Source of the DNA: Nostoc sp. NIES-3756
GTDB lineage: Bacteria > Cyanobacteriota > Cyanobacteriia > Cyanobacteriales > Nostocaceae
Direction: 5' to 3'
DNA length: 64,000 nucleotides
Assembly (NCBI RefSeq): GCF_001548375.1
Contig: NZ_AP017295.1
Location: 2,700,501 to 2,764,500 of the forward strand
A model generated the notes under the pieces. The model was not told the origin of the DNA. It did no database searches and saw nothing but the letters and a program-made list of their open reading frames with translations. The translations under genes were made by a program, and so were the position numbers. Shown one piece after another: positions 26,495-34,431 of this stretch (within the stretch, counting starts at the first letter, position 1; each line of letters starts with the position of its first letter).

Positions 26495-27040
26495 TCAATT
26501 ATCGGTATTTTCGGTAAACGTAGCAATGGCACACTTGAGCCAGTCAATATAAACTTGCTCACGACGCATGATTAATTCCCATAGTAGCTGATGTATTAAT
26601 TGCTCACGAGTGGTAGATTCATTGTCAACAGATGGTAACTTAATTGCTTCATAATCGTTAATTTTTTTATAGTGAGCAGCTAGTTGTTGTTTGAGTAAAC
26701 TAGCGATCGCTACATTAGGCAACTCAGATGCAAAGAATAATTGCACAAGTAAAGTATCTCTAACCGTGGGTAGGGGCTGGGGAGATTGCAACCAGCGCCC
26801 AAGCTCTGTTTTGCCCAATTCCGTGAGAGTATAGACTTTACGGTTAGGGCGATCGCACTGAATCTCCACATGACAATTAATCCAACCCTGCTCAAATAGC
26901 TTATCGAGGGTTTTATAAATCTGTGCTTGATCTGCTGGCCATAGGTGCGCGATAGATTGATCAAAACAACTAGTCTTGAGATCGTAACCTGTCATATCTT
27001 GCTTTTGGAGGAAACCGAGAATTACATATGCAAGGGACAT
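26495..27040 (-). CDS. PadR-family transcriptional regulator
   Basis: 181 aa. The N-terminal winged helix is typical of PadR: YVILGFLQKQDMTGYDLK, then AQIYKTLDKLFEQGWI and RKVYTLTELGKTELGRWL. The C-terminal half is a helical dimerisation domain of the Vir_act_alpha_C type. PadR proteins usually repress nearby transporter or detoxification genes and often their own gene. A perfect 20-bp palindrome lies 65 bp upstream of the start and is the likely operator region. Confidence 0.88.
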   Translation of the reverse strand: MSLAYVILGFLQKQDMTGYDLKTSCFDQSIAHLWPADQAQIYKTLDKLFEQGWINCHVEIQCDRPNRKVYTLTELGKTELGRWLQSPQPLPTVRDTLLVQLFFASELPNVAIASLLKQQLAAHYKKINDYEAIKLPSVDNESTTREQLIHQLLWELIMRREQVYIDWLKCAIATFTENTDN

Positions 27041-27377
27041 AGACGGTTTTCCGAAAATAAAGTAGTAAAAACTATATTTGATAGCTCCTATATTTATTAT
27101 GCTAATATATGAATATTCATATATGAAAGCAAATGAACAAACAAAAGCATTCTCAACATTAAGATTTACTTTATTGAGTGCAAATAATTCATCTAGGCAA
27201 GATGGAGAAATATTAAAGAGCGTAAACCTATAAGATACAAACTATCCTTGTAAACTGGACTTATTAATTCATGACATTGCACTGAATAAAGTATTTAGTT
27301 AGATAAGAAGTTTTTTGTTGTGTAAACCTGAAAAGAATTAAAGCTATTAAAAATATCGTAATGGAGGATAAATTCCA
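27041..27377. other. Intergenic region between padR-type gene and the 27378 gene
   Basis: 337 bp, AT-rich. It holds the palindrome at 27105-27124 and, at its right end, the GGAGG ribosome-binding site (27363-27367) for the TTG start at 27378. Nothing else is recognised. Confidence 0.45.
27105..27124. promoter_or_regulatory. 20-bp perfect palindrome, candidate PadR operator
   Basis: ATATATGAATATTCATATAT is its own reverse complement. It is in the divergent region upstream of the PadR gene, in the size and AT-rich style of PadR operators. Autoregulation is inferred, not shown. Confidence 0.5.
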
Positions 27378-27788
27378 TTGACTTCCAACACACTTTTACA
27401 ACGAATAAATCAACATCAGCACCTGAAGAACTTAAGAAATAAATTACTCAAGTTGCACAAAGTTTTACTAGATGCTGAACGTATTACTTACGAACAAACA
27501 AGTGGAAGAATATCAAGCGGCGAGTTTCTGCAACTAGTAATTAGCCATGAACAATTTGCTTGGTTGCATAGCATTTCTGAGGTGATTGTCCAAATTGATG
27601 AAATACTCACCGCAGATGAACCAATATCACCAGATAACATCAAGAATTTGCTGGTTGATATCCGCATTTTACTCTCACCCTCAGAAGATGGAAACACGTT
27701 TGCTCGTAAGTACTATACGGCACTACAAGGTGAGCCAGGCGTAATCTTAGCACACGCAGAAGTGTCAGAGTTGTTGGCATCGGCTTGA
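27378..27788 (+). CDS. Conserved hypothetical helical protein
   Basis: 136 aa, starting at TTG 27378 because GGAGG (27363-27367) sits 10 bases upstream; the nearby ATG at 27361 is closed after six codons. The protein is almost entirely helical (LLQRINQHQHLKNLRNKLLKLHKVLLDAERI; SISEVIVQIDEIL) with no membrane segment. Family not recognised by name. A hairpin terminator lies about 135 bp downstream, beyond a repeat tract. Confidence 0.7.
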   Translation: MTSNTLLQRINQHQHLKNLRNKLLKLHKVLLDAERITYEQTSGRISSGEFLQLVISHEQFAWLHSISEVIVQIDEILTADEPISPDNIKNLLVDIRILLSPSEDGNTFARKYYTALQGEPGVILAHAEVSELLASA

Positions 27789-27922
27789 TGAAGGAGATGA
27801 GGGAGTAACCCACCCCTAACCCCTCCTGGGAGGGGAACACGGAGCAGAGGAGCAGAGGATAAAAAACAACTGCCTTTTGACTATGGACTATGGACAATGA
27901 CTAATGACAAATAACCAAATTC

Positions 27923-27954
27923 AAAAGCACTATCAAATCTTTGACAGTGCTTTT
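27923..27954 (+). terminator. Bidirectional hairpin terminator
   Basis: AAAAGCACT (27923-27931) pairs with AGTGCTTTT (27946-27954), with an inner TCAAA/TTTGA extending the stem. The A-rich and T-rich ends allow use in both directions, serving the convergent genes at 27378 and 28035. Confidence 0.75.
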
Positions 27955-28034
27955 CTCTATCTATAGGAAGAGTACATTAAACCAGTCTGCTGTGTAAGAT
28001 ATTCATGATTGAACATCTATCTGTTCAAACCGAG

Positions 28035-28328
28035 TTAAGGATTATCGTGTCCTTGGTGGTTATTTGAGTGTCTATCAGTTTCTAGTAGCCGTGAGATAAA
28101 CACATCTGGTTTTCTACTGACCACAGAGACAACTTTATCTATGGCAACTACTTCGCTGATTTTGACAACCATTTCCCACAAAGTATCTTCCTCTGTATCT
28201 TTGTTGTGGGTTCTATGTTTAAACCACAACAAGTCATCCCAAACCCCAATAATGGTTGCGTAATACCATTTATCGCGTATCAATATCCAGATATCTTTCT
28301 CTAGGTAGGTTTGTAGAATAGATTTCAC
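28035..28328 (-). CDS. Hypothetical protein
   Basis: 97 aa, soluble. The first 70 residues alternate strands (DIWILIRDKWYYATIIGVWDDLLWFKH), suggesting a small SH3-like or Sm-like barrel, and the tail is His/Asn-rich (RHSNNHQGHDNP). No family name recognised. It ends near the bidirectional terminator shared with the 27378 gene. Confidence 0.6.
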   Translation of the reverse strand: MKSILQTYLEKDIWILIRDKWYYATIIGVWDDLLWFKHRTHNKDTEEDTLWEMVVKISEVVAIDKVVSVVSRKPDVFISRLLETDRHSNNHQGHDNP

Positions 28329-28664
28329 AATTACTCTAGTAGTAGTAAAACGATGAGCTAAATAGTATTTGGCTAGGGAAGGCTAGCGCAATAGTGAAAT
28401 TGCGTAACTATTAAGGTAATTGACTAACAATAATACCTAATATTCACTCTGTTTATGGCAAATGAACGGAGAAGAGCAAACAGGTAAAAGGCTTAAAGCC
28501 TATTATTTATCAGGGTTTTGGGAGTATCTTATAGCCTGATATTCCTACTAAATAGCATATAAACTTACGTAGAAACTATAGATTTCTGCTTTTGCTGTTC
28601 ATGCCTATACTTATATAAATATAATTAGACCCTACAAGAAGCAGTAATATATGCAATAGCGTGT
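28329..28664. other. Intergenic gap, nothing recognised
   Basis: 336 bp, AT-rich. No open frame, hairpin or repeat that I can support. Confidence 0.4.
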
Positions 28665-29096
28665 TTATAAATAATTAAAAAATGCTTCTGGTACTAATTT
28701 GAGTTCACCGGATTTAAACCGGGCAACATCTATCCACATTGCTCTATGTTTGTGGTTTTCCGATTCATGAAATACTAAACTCTGCAATTGATAAAATTTG
28801 GGATCAACAAAATCACATTGATAAAGTTGAATAATTTCATGTCCCTTTCTCCCGTTAAATGTAAACAGGTTTTCTATACAACTTAGATAGCGAATATTCG
28901 TTAATTCTGCCTGAATTTCTTCGTAAAATTCTCTTTTTAAGGCTGCTAAACTGGTTTCGCCAAAATCTACACCACCACCTAAAGCACGATAAAATACAGA
29001 ATGCTTTGCGGGGTCGTATCCTTCAGAAACAAAAATGCGATCGCCATTTTGAATCAGCCCCAAGACTATTACCCGAATTTCGCCTTGTCTATTCAT
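28665..29096 (-). CDS. Nudix hydrolase
   Basis: 144 aa from ATG 29096 (MNRQGEIRVIVLGLI). The longer frame to 29189 overlaps the upstream DUF3531 gene by 86 bp and gives no family-like residues. The Nudix box is complete: G-x5-E-x7-REFYEEIQA within GGGVDFGETSLAALKREF. Nudix enzymes hydrolyse nucleoside diphosphates linked to another moiety, with Mg2+ bound by the glutamates; the substrate is not predictable here. It follows the DUF3531 gene by 7 bp, so both are probably one transcript. Confidence 0.9.
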   Translation of the reverse strand: MNRQGEIRVIVLGLIQNGDRIFVSEGYDPAKHSVFYRALGGGVDFGETSLAALKREFYEEIQAELTNIRYLSCIENLFTFNGRKGHEIIQLYQCDFVDPKFYQLQSLVFHESENHKHRAMWIDVARFKSGELKLVPEAFFNYL

Positions 29097-29103
29097 CTTT
29101 AAA

Positions 29104-29556
29104 TTAATTATCGTAAATAGAGTAAGAGCTACTGTCACTATCTTCGACAGGCCAATCTTCATTTTCGCCGCCAATGTAGAATTGTTCAATAGTGACGTAT
29201 TCTTGACTAAGCTGAGTGAGAGCGTTGATTAAAATATCTATAGCGATCGCATCACTAGTTCCCAAATCAAACCAACACCGCGCCCATTGTCCTTCATACT
29301 CAAACTCACCCATGTTGTGCATCAGCGCCAGTAAGCTTCTGTCATAACCTTGGGAGTCATAAGTCATATAACTTAAATCAACCCCAGTTTCCTGTACCTG
29401 AAGATTTTCCGCATTAAATGCGCCCAATTTCCCCAGATAAAACCAAGAATTAAACACCTCCTCTATATACTGCTTTTCCCGTTGAGAAGGGACAGTGCTA
29501 AATTTTAGCCACATCCACACACTAAATTGATCAAATTCACGAAACTGAATGTGCAT
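29104..29556 (-). CDS. DUF3531 family protein
   Basis: 150 aa, acidic. Begins MHIQFREFDQFSVWMWLKF and contains SWFYLGKLGAFNAENLQV and SLLALMHNMGEFEYEGQWARCWFDLGTSDA, the pattern of the DUF3531 family of cyanobacteria and plant plastids. Function unknown. Probably soluble. First gene of a pair with the Nudix hydrolase. Confidence 0.85.
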   Translation of the reverse strand: MHIQFREFDQFSVWMWLKFSTVPSQREKQYIEEVFNSWFYLGKLGAFNAENLQVQETGVDLSYMTYDSQGYDRSLLALMHNMGEFEYEGQWARCWFDLGTSDAIAIDILINALTQLSQEYVTIEQFYIGGENEDWPVEDSDSSSYSIYDN

Positions 29557-29657
29557 CTTGATTAATACTCAACTCACTTCAAATAAGCATATCAGGGGAT
29601 AATCAATTCAAAATTCAAAATTCAAAATTAAGGATTTATCCCCTATTCTTTGGTGAA

Positions 29658-30599
29658 TTATTGGGCTGCACCATTGAGGCTATTGACAGCACCATTGCGT
29701 TCGTTTTCGATTTGTTGTACTAATTGTTTGGGTAGCTGTGACCTTTTGGTTAAGGCTTTATCAAAATTAGCGATCGCATCTCGAAGTAGTTGCTGGCTTT
29801 TTTCTTGTCTACCCTGCTCCTTGAGGATTTGGGCTTTAAGATAATATAATTCTGGGTTGTCAGCCGCCGCCTTGATGGCTCGATTAGCATAATCTAAAGC
29901 TTGGGAATACTGTTTTAAATCACGGTAGGCAACAGCAATCCCTCGATTGGTTAAATACTCAGGTGCAGCATTTGTTTGGAGGCGATTAATTGCCTCATCT
30001 GGGTTAGCGAAGGGTAAACTAACAGATAGCATCAAGTCCATATAACCCCTAAGTAAATTCAGTTCAGGATCTCTGGGAGAAATGGCTTCTGCTCTATCCA
30101 AATAGTCATACACTAGCCTGAGCCGACTCAAAGCTTGGGGTGCGCCTCTAAGAGTTCCTTCACGGGTAATAATTGCTGCTCCTTCTAAAAAATGCCCTAC
30201 ACCAGTGTATATATTGCCCCGTAATTGATCAGTTTTGACTAACTTCTGCCCAGCTTCTAAAGTTCTCCTACCATACTTATCCAGCCCTGCCAAATCTCCA
30301 TTAATGTAGGCTAAAGATGCTTTCATCGCATAAGCTAGAGGTTCATCTGATGAGCTAGATATTGCTTGGCTGAGGTATCGTTCTGCGGTGGGATAATCAC
30401 CTTGTTGGAAAACTGCTTTAAAAGCTGCTTCTGTCTTGTCGTCAATGTTACGCGCTTCGTTTTGACTGCGGAAGGGATCGCCAGCCCATGAAGGATTGAT
30501 TGCCAAAGTGAAGGCGATCGCCACACCAAAACTTGCCTGAGTCAACCTAGTTAATCGAGATAATATGATTGGATAAGGGGAGGAAAAATTTCTTGTCAT
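29658..30599 (-). CDS. Secreted TPR protein (Sll0314/Alr1548-like)
   Basis: 313 aa. An N-terminal signal segment (ASFGVAIAFTLAINPSWAGD) precedes helical TPR units: AAFKAVFQQGDYPTAERYLSQAI, LAYAMKASLAYINGDLAGL, and near the C-terminus AVAYRDLKQYSQALDYANRAIKA with ELYYLKAQILKEQGRQEKS. Overall it resembles the cyanobacterial Sll0314/Alr1548 type of TPR protein as I remember it. Likely extracytoplasmic scaffold; function unknown. Monocistronic by position. Confidence 0.8.
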   Translation of the reverse strand: MTRNFSSPYPIILSRLTRLTQASFGVAIAFTLAINPSWAGDPFRSQNEARNIDDKTEAAFKAVFQQGDYPTAERYLSQAISSSSDEPLAYAMKASLAYINGDLAGLDKYGRRTLEAGQKLVKTDQLRGNIYTGVGHFLEGAAIITREGTLRGAPQALSRLRLVYDYLDRAEAISPRDPELNLLRGYMDLMLSVSLPFANPDEAINRLQTNAAPEYLTNRGIAVAYRDLKQYSQALDYANRAIKAAADNPELYYLKAQILKEQGRQEKSQQLLRDAIANFDKALTKRSQLPKQLVQQIENERNGAVNSLNGAAQ

Positions 30600-30729
30600 T
30601 GTCAGCCTCAGAATAATTGCGGTTGAAAACGTTGTATATGTTACTTAAAATACAATAAAAAATAGTTATGATTTGCGTAAATTGCTGCTAAAATGCCCCT
30701 TAAACGTAGACTTCAGTAATAATATCAAG

Positions 30730-30763
30730 TTCCCAAAATTGCTTTAGTCATCACTTTTGGGAA
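30730..30763. promoter_or_regulatory. Hairpin in a divergent promoter region
   Basis: TTCCCAAAA (30730-30738) and TTTTGGGAA (30755-30763) form a perfect 9-bp stem between two divergently transcribed genes, where a terminator is not expected. It could be an operator or leader structure of the ABC ATPase gene 129 bp downstream. Confidence 0.35.
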
Positions 30764-30891
30764 ATCTGTCACAATGGAACAATCAGGATAATTCTTACCA
30801 CCAAATAAAACTTTAGCGAATTATCCAGTTGCTTTAGTTGTAGTTAATCTTAATTAGTGAGTTCCTCGCCAACTTTTGGTAATCTTAATAA

Positions 30892-31566
30892 ATGCTCTAT
30901 CTCCGAAATCTGGTTTACCATCCCACAGCTTGTCCAACAGCGATTCTCAAATCCATCAACTTAGAACTACCTCCCCAAAAACTGGGTTTGATTATCGGCC
31001 CGAGTGGTTCTGGTAAAAGTACCTTACTAGAAATTTTATCTGGATTAGCTGAACCAACATCTGGTGCAGTCTTTTGGCGAGAACAAGAACTCATAGCCGA
31101 ACAGCTTCAACAATTAGCGGGAATAGTATTTCAGTTTCCTGAGCGACACTTTTGCGGTGGTTCAATTTTAGAAGAATTACGTCTAGGACATCCTGAACTG
31201 GGTACAGAGCGAGTTAGGCAAGCATTAAGCGAGGTAGGATTAGATCATTTATCTCTGTCTGCTGCACCTTACGCTTTAAGCGGTGGTCAACAACGGCGAC
31301 TAGCCTTAGCAGTACAATTAATTCGCCAACCCAATTTATTATTACTAGATGAACCAACAGCAGGATTAGACTGGTCAATGCGTCGGCAATTAGTAAATTT
31401 ACTTGCCAAACTCAAACAAGACTGGACATTACTAGTAGTAACACATGATGCCGGTGATTTGCTGGCGATCGCAGATTATTGTTGGACACTCAACCACGGC
31501 GAACTACAATCAGTAGACCCCGCAATACTAGAGGCTAAGGCGAAGGAACCACAGCCTGCGGTATAG
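30892..31566 (+). CDS. ABC transporter ATP-binding protein (ECF/CbiO-like)
   Basis: 224 aa. Walker [13 protein letters not shown]-loop VFQFPERHF (the FQFPE sequence is typical of ECF/CbiO ATPases), signature LSGGQQRRLALAVQL and Walker B LLLDEPTAGLD with H-loop VTHDAGDL. No permease gene is adjacent, so its membrane partner is encoded elsewhere, as for plastid-type orphan ATPases of this group. An ATG start is used with no strong ribosome-binding site. A purine-rich repeat and heptamers separate it from rsmG. Confidence 0.82.
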   Translation: MLYLRNLVYHPTACPTAILKSINLELPPQKLGLIIGPSGSGKSTLLEILSGLAEPTSGAVFWREQELIAEQLQQLAGIVFQFPERHFCGGSILEELRLGHPELGTERVRQALSEVGLDHLSLSAAPYALSGGQQRRLALAVQLIRQPNLLLLDEPTAGLDWSMRRQLVNLLAKLKQDWTLLVVTHDAGDLLAIADYCWTLNHGELQSVDPAILEAKAKEPQPAV

Positions 31567-31691
31567 GTAGGGAGATGGGGAAGATGAGGGAGAGGGGGCA
31601 GATGAGGAAGCAGAGGAGCAGAGGAGCAGAGGGAGAAGATTATTAACTCCTGGCTCCTGCCTTTTGACTATGGACTATGGACTGTTGACTA

Positions 31692-32429
31692 ATGACTAAC
31701 TCATTGCCAGAAATGGCGGAAATTTGGCAGCAAACTCTTAATTGGCAACCGACTGACTTACAGCAGGCGCAATTTCAGCAACTTTATGAGTTAATTCTGG
31801 AAGGGAATAGCCAGTTAAATTTAACTCGCATTACTGAACCTCAAGAGTTTTGGGAAAAACATCTGTGGGATTCGCTGCGAGGAATAGCACCACAGCAACA
31901 ATTTATCTCGTCTCTCCAAACTGGTGCATCTGTCGTTGATATTGGTACAGGTGCGGGTTTTCCTGGCGTTCCTGTGGCGATTGTTGCACCTAACTCTACA
32001 ATTACCCTGGTAGACTCAACGCGCAAAAAGATTAATTTTATCGATAAAATCTTGAGTGAACTGACTCTGACTAATGGTCAAACTATTGTTGCAAGAGCAG
32101 AAGAAATTGGTCAACAACCACAGCATCGGCAAAAATATGATATCGCATTAATTCGTGCCGTTGGTACTGCCTCGGCTTGTGCAGAATACACTTTACCTTT
32201 ATTAAAGCAAGGTGGTTTGGCTGTCATTTATCGGGGTACTTGGACGGAAGAAGAAACGACAACTTTGGACAATGCAGTGAAGCAGTTAGGTGGAAAAGTT
32301 GAATTAATCGAAAACTTCACAACTCCTTTAAGTAACAGCGTCCGTCACTGTTTGTATTTACGTAAAGTAGGAACCACACCAGCTAATTTCCCTCGTGCTG
32401 TTGGTGTACCTACTCAAAAACCATTGTGA
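31692..32429 (+). CDS. rsmG: 16S rRNA (guanine527-N7)-methyltransferase RsmG
   Basis: 245 aa. Family segments are clear: LYELILEGNSQLNLTRI, then EFWEKHLWDSLRGI, the SAM-binding GASVVDIGTGAGFPGVPVAI, the second-strand TLVDSTRKKINFI, and IALIRAVGTAS. It methylates G527 in the 530 loop of 16S rRNA, using S-adenosylmethionine. The start codon itself lies in a heptanucleotide repeat (TGACTAATGACTAA), so the first residues MTN derive from repeat sequence. Confidence 0.95.
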   Translation: MTNSLPEMAEIWQQTLNWQPTDLQQAQFQQLYELILEGNSQLNLTRITEPQEFWEKHLWDSLRGIAPQQQFISSLQTGASVVDIGTGAGFPGVPVAIVAPNSTITLVDSTRKKINFIDKILSELTLTNGQTIVARAEEIGQQPQHRQKYDIALIRAVGTASACAEYTLPLLKQGGLAVIYRGTWTEEETTTLDNAVKQLGGKVELIENFTTPLSNSVRHCLYLRKVGTTPANFPRAVGVPTQKPL

Positions 32430-32457
32430 GCTTAAAATACTCCTATTTTAAAAATTG

Positions 32458-32591
32458 GGCGTTGCTGATTAGTGGGATGATTTTTGTCTCACGCAAAGGC
32501 GCATTCGCGCAGCGTCTCGTAGAGAAGACGCAAAAAATCAATATTGTGCATTGTACAAAAGTCTCAATTCATCCCTCATTTATGCAACGCC
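32458..32591. mobile_element. MITE, 134 bp, with 8-bp target duplication
   Basis: The ends are GGCGTTGC at the left and, on the other strand, GGCGTTGC at the right. Over 23 bp the terminal inverted repeats match at 17 positions (both end in GGGATGA). The element is flanked on both sides by AAAAATTG (32450-32457 and 32592-32599), a perfect 8-bp target-site duplication. The interior has an inner hairpin GCGTCT/AGACGC (32512-32531) and no transposase. It sits 28 bp after rsmG. Confidence 0.8.
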
Positions 32592-32735
32592 AAAAATTGC
32601 TAATAAATTTTTTGTACTTAATGGCTATTTTATAGTTTAAATAATTAGACCTACTGCTGGTTTTGCAACCAAGCTGTCAAGTCTAATACTTCAGTAAAGT
32701 CAAATATTGCATCCCTTAGATTTTGAAACGTAAAC

Positions 32736-33143
32736 CTAAAAATACTGACCTGCTGAAATTAACCTGTCCCGTTCTTCTAATCTCTCTGATTGATTAAATT
32801 GGAGAATTGCAACAGTTACTCGCCCTTCTGCTGTCAATGGTATAATCTCTGCTCCATTCAGATGAAAGTGTTCACTCCATTTTTGTGTCCTGGGATTAAA
32901 AAAGGGTGTCAGTTTCCCCGTTTCAGGATCGATTGACCCTAAATCAGTACCCTTTGCACGATTACAGTATGGGCAAGCGAGAGCCAAATTCTCTGGTTCA
33001 GTAGTGCCACGATGTTTTTCGGCAATAATATGTTCCATCTCAAAACTAAAGAGCGCAGCACTCTGAGGAAATAAGCAATACTCACACCTTTGGTTGGCTC
33101 GTTCAATTACGAGTTTCCGTAATTGGGCTGATACATAAGTCAT
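32736..33143 (-). CDS. HNH endonuclease
   Basis: 135 aa. Two CxxC zinc knuckles (RCEYCLFP and CPYCNRAKG) bracket the HNH core MEHIIAEKHRGTTEPENLALAC (H-I-I...N...N), followed by a conserved GSIDPETGKLTPFFNPR. This is the McrA-like HNH layout with the nuclease active site intact. The tail lacks an obvious extra domain. The start overlaps the upstream small gene by 4 bp (ATGA), so the pair is translationally coupled. Such HNH genes occur both as solitary nucleases and in restriction or toxin contexts. Confidence 0.88.
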   Translation of the reverse strand: MTYVSAQLRKLVIERANQRCEYCLFPQSAALFSFEMEHIIAEKHRGTTEPENLALACPYCNRAKGTDLGSIDPETGKLTPFFNPRTQKWSEHFHLNGAEIIPLTAEGRVTVAILQFNQSERLEERDRLISAGQYF

Positions 33144-33496
33144 GGGTTTTGGCGTAACTGATCGAAGGCATGAGCTTTTGCCATACGGACAAGATGTTCT
33201 ATAGTCAAATAGCGTTCTAGTTCAGCTTCTCCTTTTGCTGAAAGTGTTCCTACTTTACTTTGTGCTAATAAATCACTGACACGAGCCTGGAACTCTGGTG
33301 ATGGGCGGATTGCTAAAATTTGTTCTGGTGTAGGCTGACTAGCTAACAACGCAATAATCTGTTTTTCATCGAGAAAATTACTAGACTGTTCGCTTAATAA
33401 TTCTTGGAGACCGCGTTCTACTATCTCTTGTAAACGGTCTTGGAACTGCTGTAATTGTTTTCCTAGTTCCTCAGATACTTCAACAGTAATTTGCAT
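33140..33496 (-). CDS. Small helical protein coupled to the HNH nuclease
   Basis: 118 aa. Begins MQITVEVSEELGKQLQQFQ, a short strand then helices as in ribbon-helix-helix antitoxins, followed by long helical segments (LTIEHLVRMAKAHAFDQL at the end). No membrane segment. It precedes and overlaps the HNH gene. The order small DNA-binding-like protein then nuclease resembles an antitoxin/toxin pair, but I recognise no named antitoxin family. Confidence 0.65.
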   Translation of the reverse strand: MQITVEVSEELGKQLQQFQDRLQEIVERGLQELLSEQSSNFLDEKQIIALLASQPTPEQILAIRPSPEFQARVSDLLAQSKVGTLSAKGEAELERYLTIEHLVRMAKAHAFDQLRQNP

Positions 33497-33598
33497 TATC
33501 TAGCTCTGTTGTTTTTTAAATTTATCTATTAGCTATAAGTCTAACTACAAATCAATCTATTAGTTTAGTTTTATAAGTATCGTGTATAGGTAATTACT

Positions 33599-33632
33599 GC
33601 GATCAGCTACGCTGGGCGGTTACGCCATCGCC
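33599..33632. repeat. 34-bp inverted repeat, left copy
   Basis: GCGATCAGCTACGCTGGGCG onward; its exact reverse complement is at 34517-34550. Each copy contains an inner GGCG-GTTA-CGCC hairpin. The pair brackets the 33678-34103 gene and the tandem repeats. Confidence 0.85.
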
Positions 33633-33677
33633 AAGTGCATAATTACAAATTCTCTCATCAAAGCGATCGCATAGTTT

Positions 33678-34103
33678 TTAGCTAGTCATTGCTTGTTTGT
33701 TTCCATTTCCGTTACTGTCTACACTGGCAACAAATAAGGGTGGTTGTGAACTAGAAGTTGGCGACTCACCTCGTAGTCTCTTGCGGCGTTGATTTTTAGG
33801 CACTCCTCCCGCCATACCATACTCTACACTGCTTCTACCATATTTAACGCCCACTCCCATCAGCATATGTTCTGCCATATCTCCTAATTCACGCTCTGTT
33901 TCCAGCATTTCCCGGTACAACTTATCCAAGTTGGCAAGGGCGCTGTTGTATGCGTTTTTTTTAGTTTGCATTGTATCAATTAGTTTTGAGAAGGCAGGTA
34001 GAGTAAGTCCATTACCTACATCTAAATTCGGATCAATTGAGTTCATACAAGATGCACGCCGCACTGCTTTTTTTAATATGGGAGAGCTTCTTTGTCTACG
34101 CAT
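33678..34103 (-). CDS. Hypothetical basic/helical protein
   Basis: 141 aa from ATG 34103; a GTG at 34112 would add three residues. The N-terminus is basic (MRRQRSSPILKKAVRRASC), the middle is helical (LPAFSKLIDTMQTKKNAYNSALANLDKLYREML), and the tail is low complexity. No domain recognised. It is flanked by the 34-bp inverted repeats and by the 62-bp tandem repeats upstream of its start, so its expression may depend on that repeat region. Confidence 0.6.
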   Translation of the reverse strand: MRRQRSSPILKKAVRRASCMNSIDPNLDVGNGLTLPAFSKLIDTMQTKKNAYNSALANLDKLYREMLETERELGDMAEHMLMGVGVKYGRSSVEYGMAGGVPKNQRRKRLRGESPTSSSQPPLFVASVDSNGNGNKQAMTS

Positions 34104-34245
34104 AATACACACTGTGTAAGATATTACGGTTAATATTATTTACTTTAAAAAATCTCCGTATCGATCAGCCTGAGAAAATTTTGGCAAATCTGCAATAACT
34201 TTTGCTACAAGCGATAGTATTTATAAATACGCGAATTACTGAAAT

Positions 34246-34431
34246 AAGAAAGCATTTTAGCTAAATGAATAAACAAACTGCGGTTTGCTTGCGGAAAACA
34301 CCAAAATGAGTAAGTGTTTTAGCCAAATGAGTCAACAAACTGCGGTTTGCTTGCGGAAAACACCAAAATGAGTAAGTGTTTTAGCTAAATGAGTCAACAA
34401 ACTGCGGTTTGCTGACTGAATTTATAGAAAT
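34246..34431. repeat. Three tandem 62-bp repeats
   Basis: Units at 34246-34307, 34308-34369 and 34370-34431. Each contains the hairpin CAAACTGCGGTTTG and the box GAGTAAGTGTTTTAGC; units 1 and 3 diverge at their outer ends, unit 2 is the reference. The whole block is noncoding. Confidence 0.85.

Noticed and set aside
30730..30763. Terminator for the ABC ATPase or TPR gene
   Set aside because: The hairpin lies between two divergent genes, upstream of both, so it is not a terminator; kept only as a possible regulatory hairpin.
32426..32635. 69-codon frame after rsmG
   Set aside because: It lies almost entirely in the MITE.
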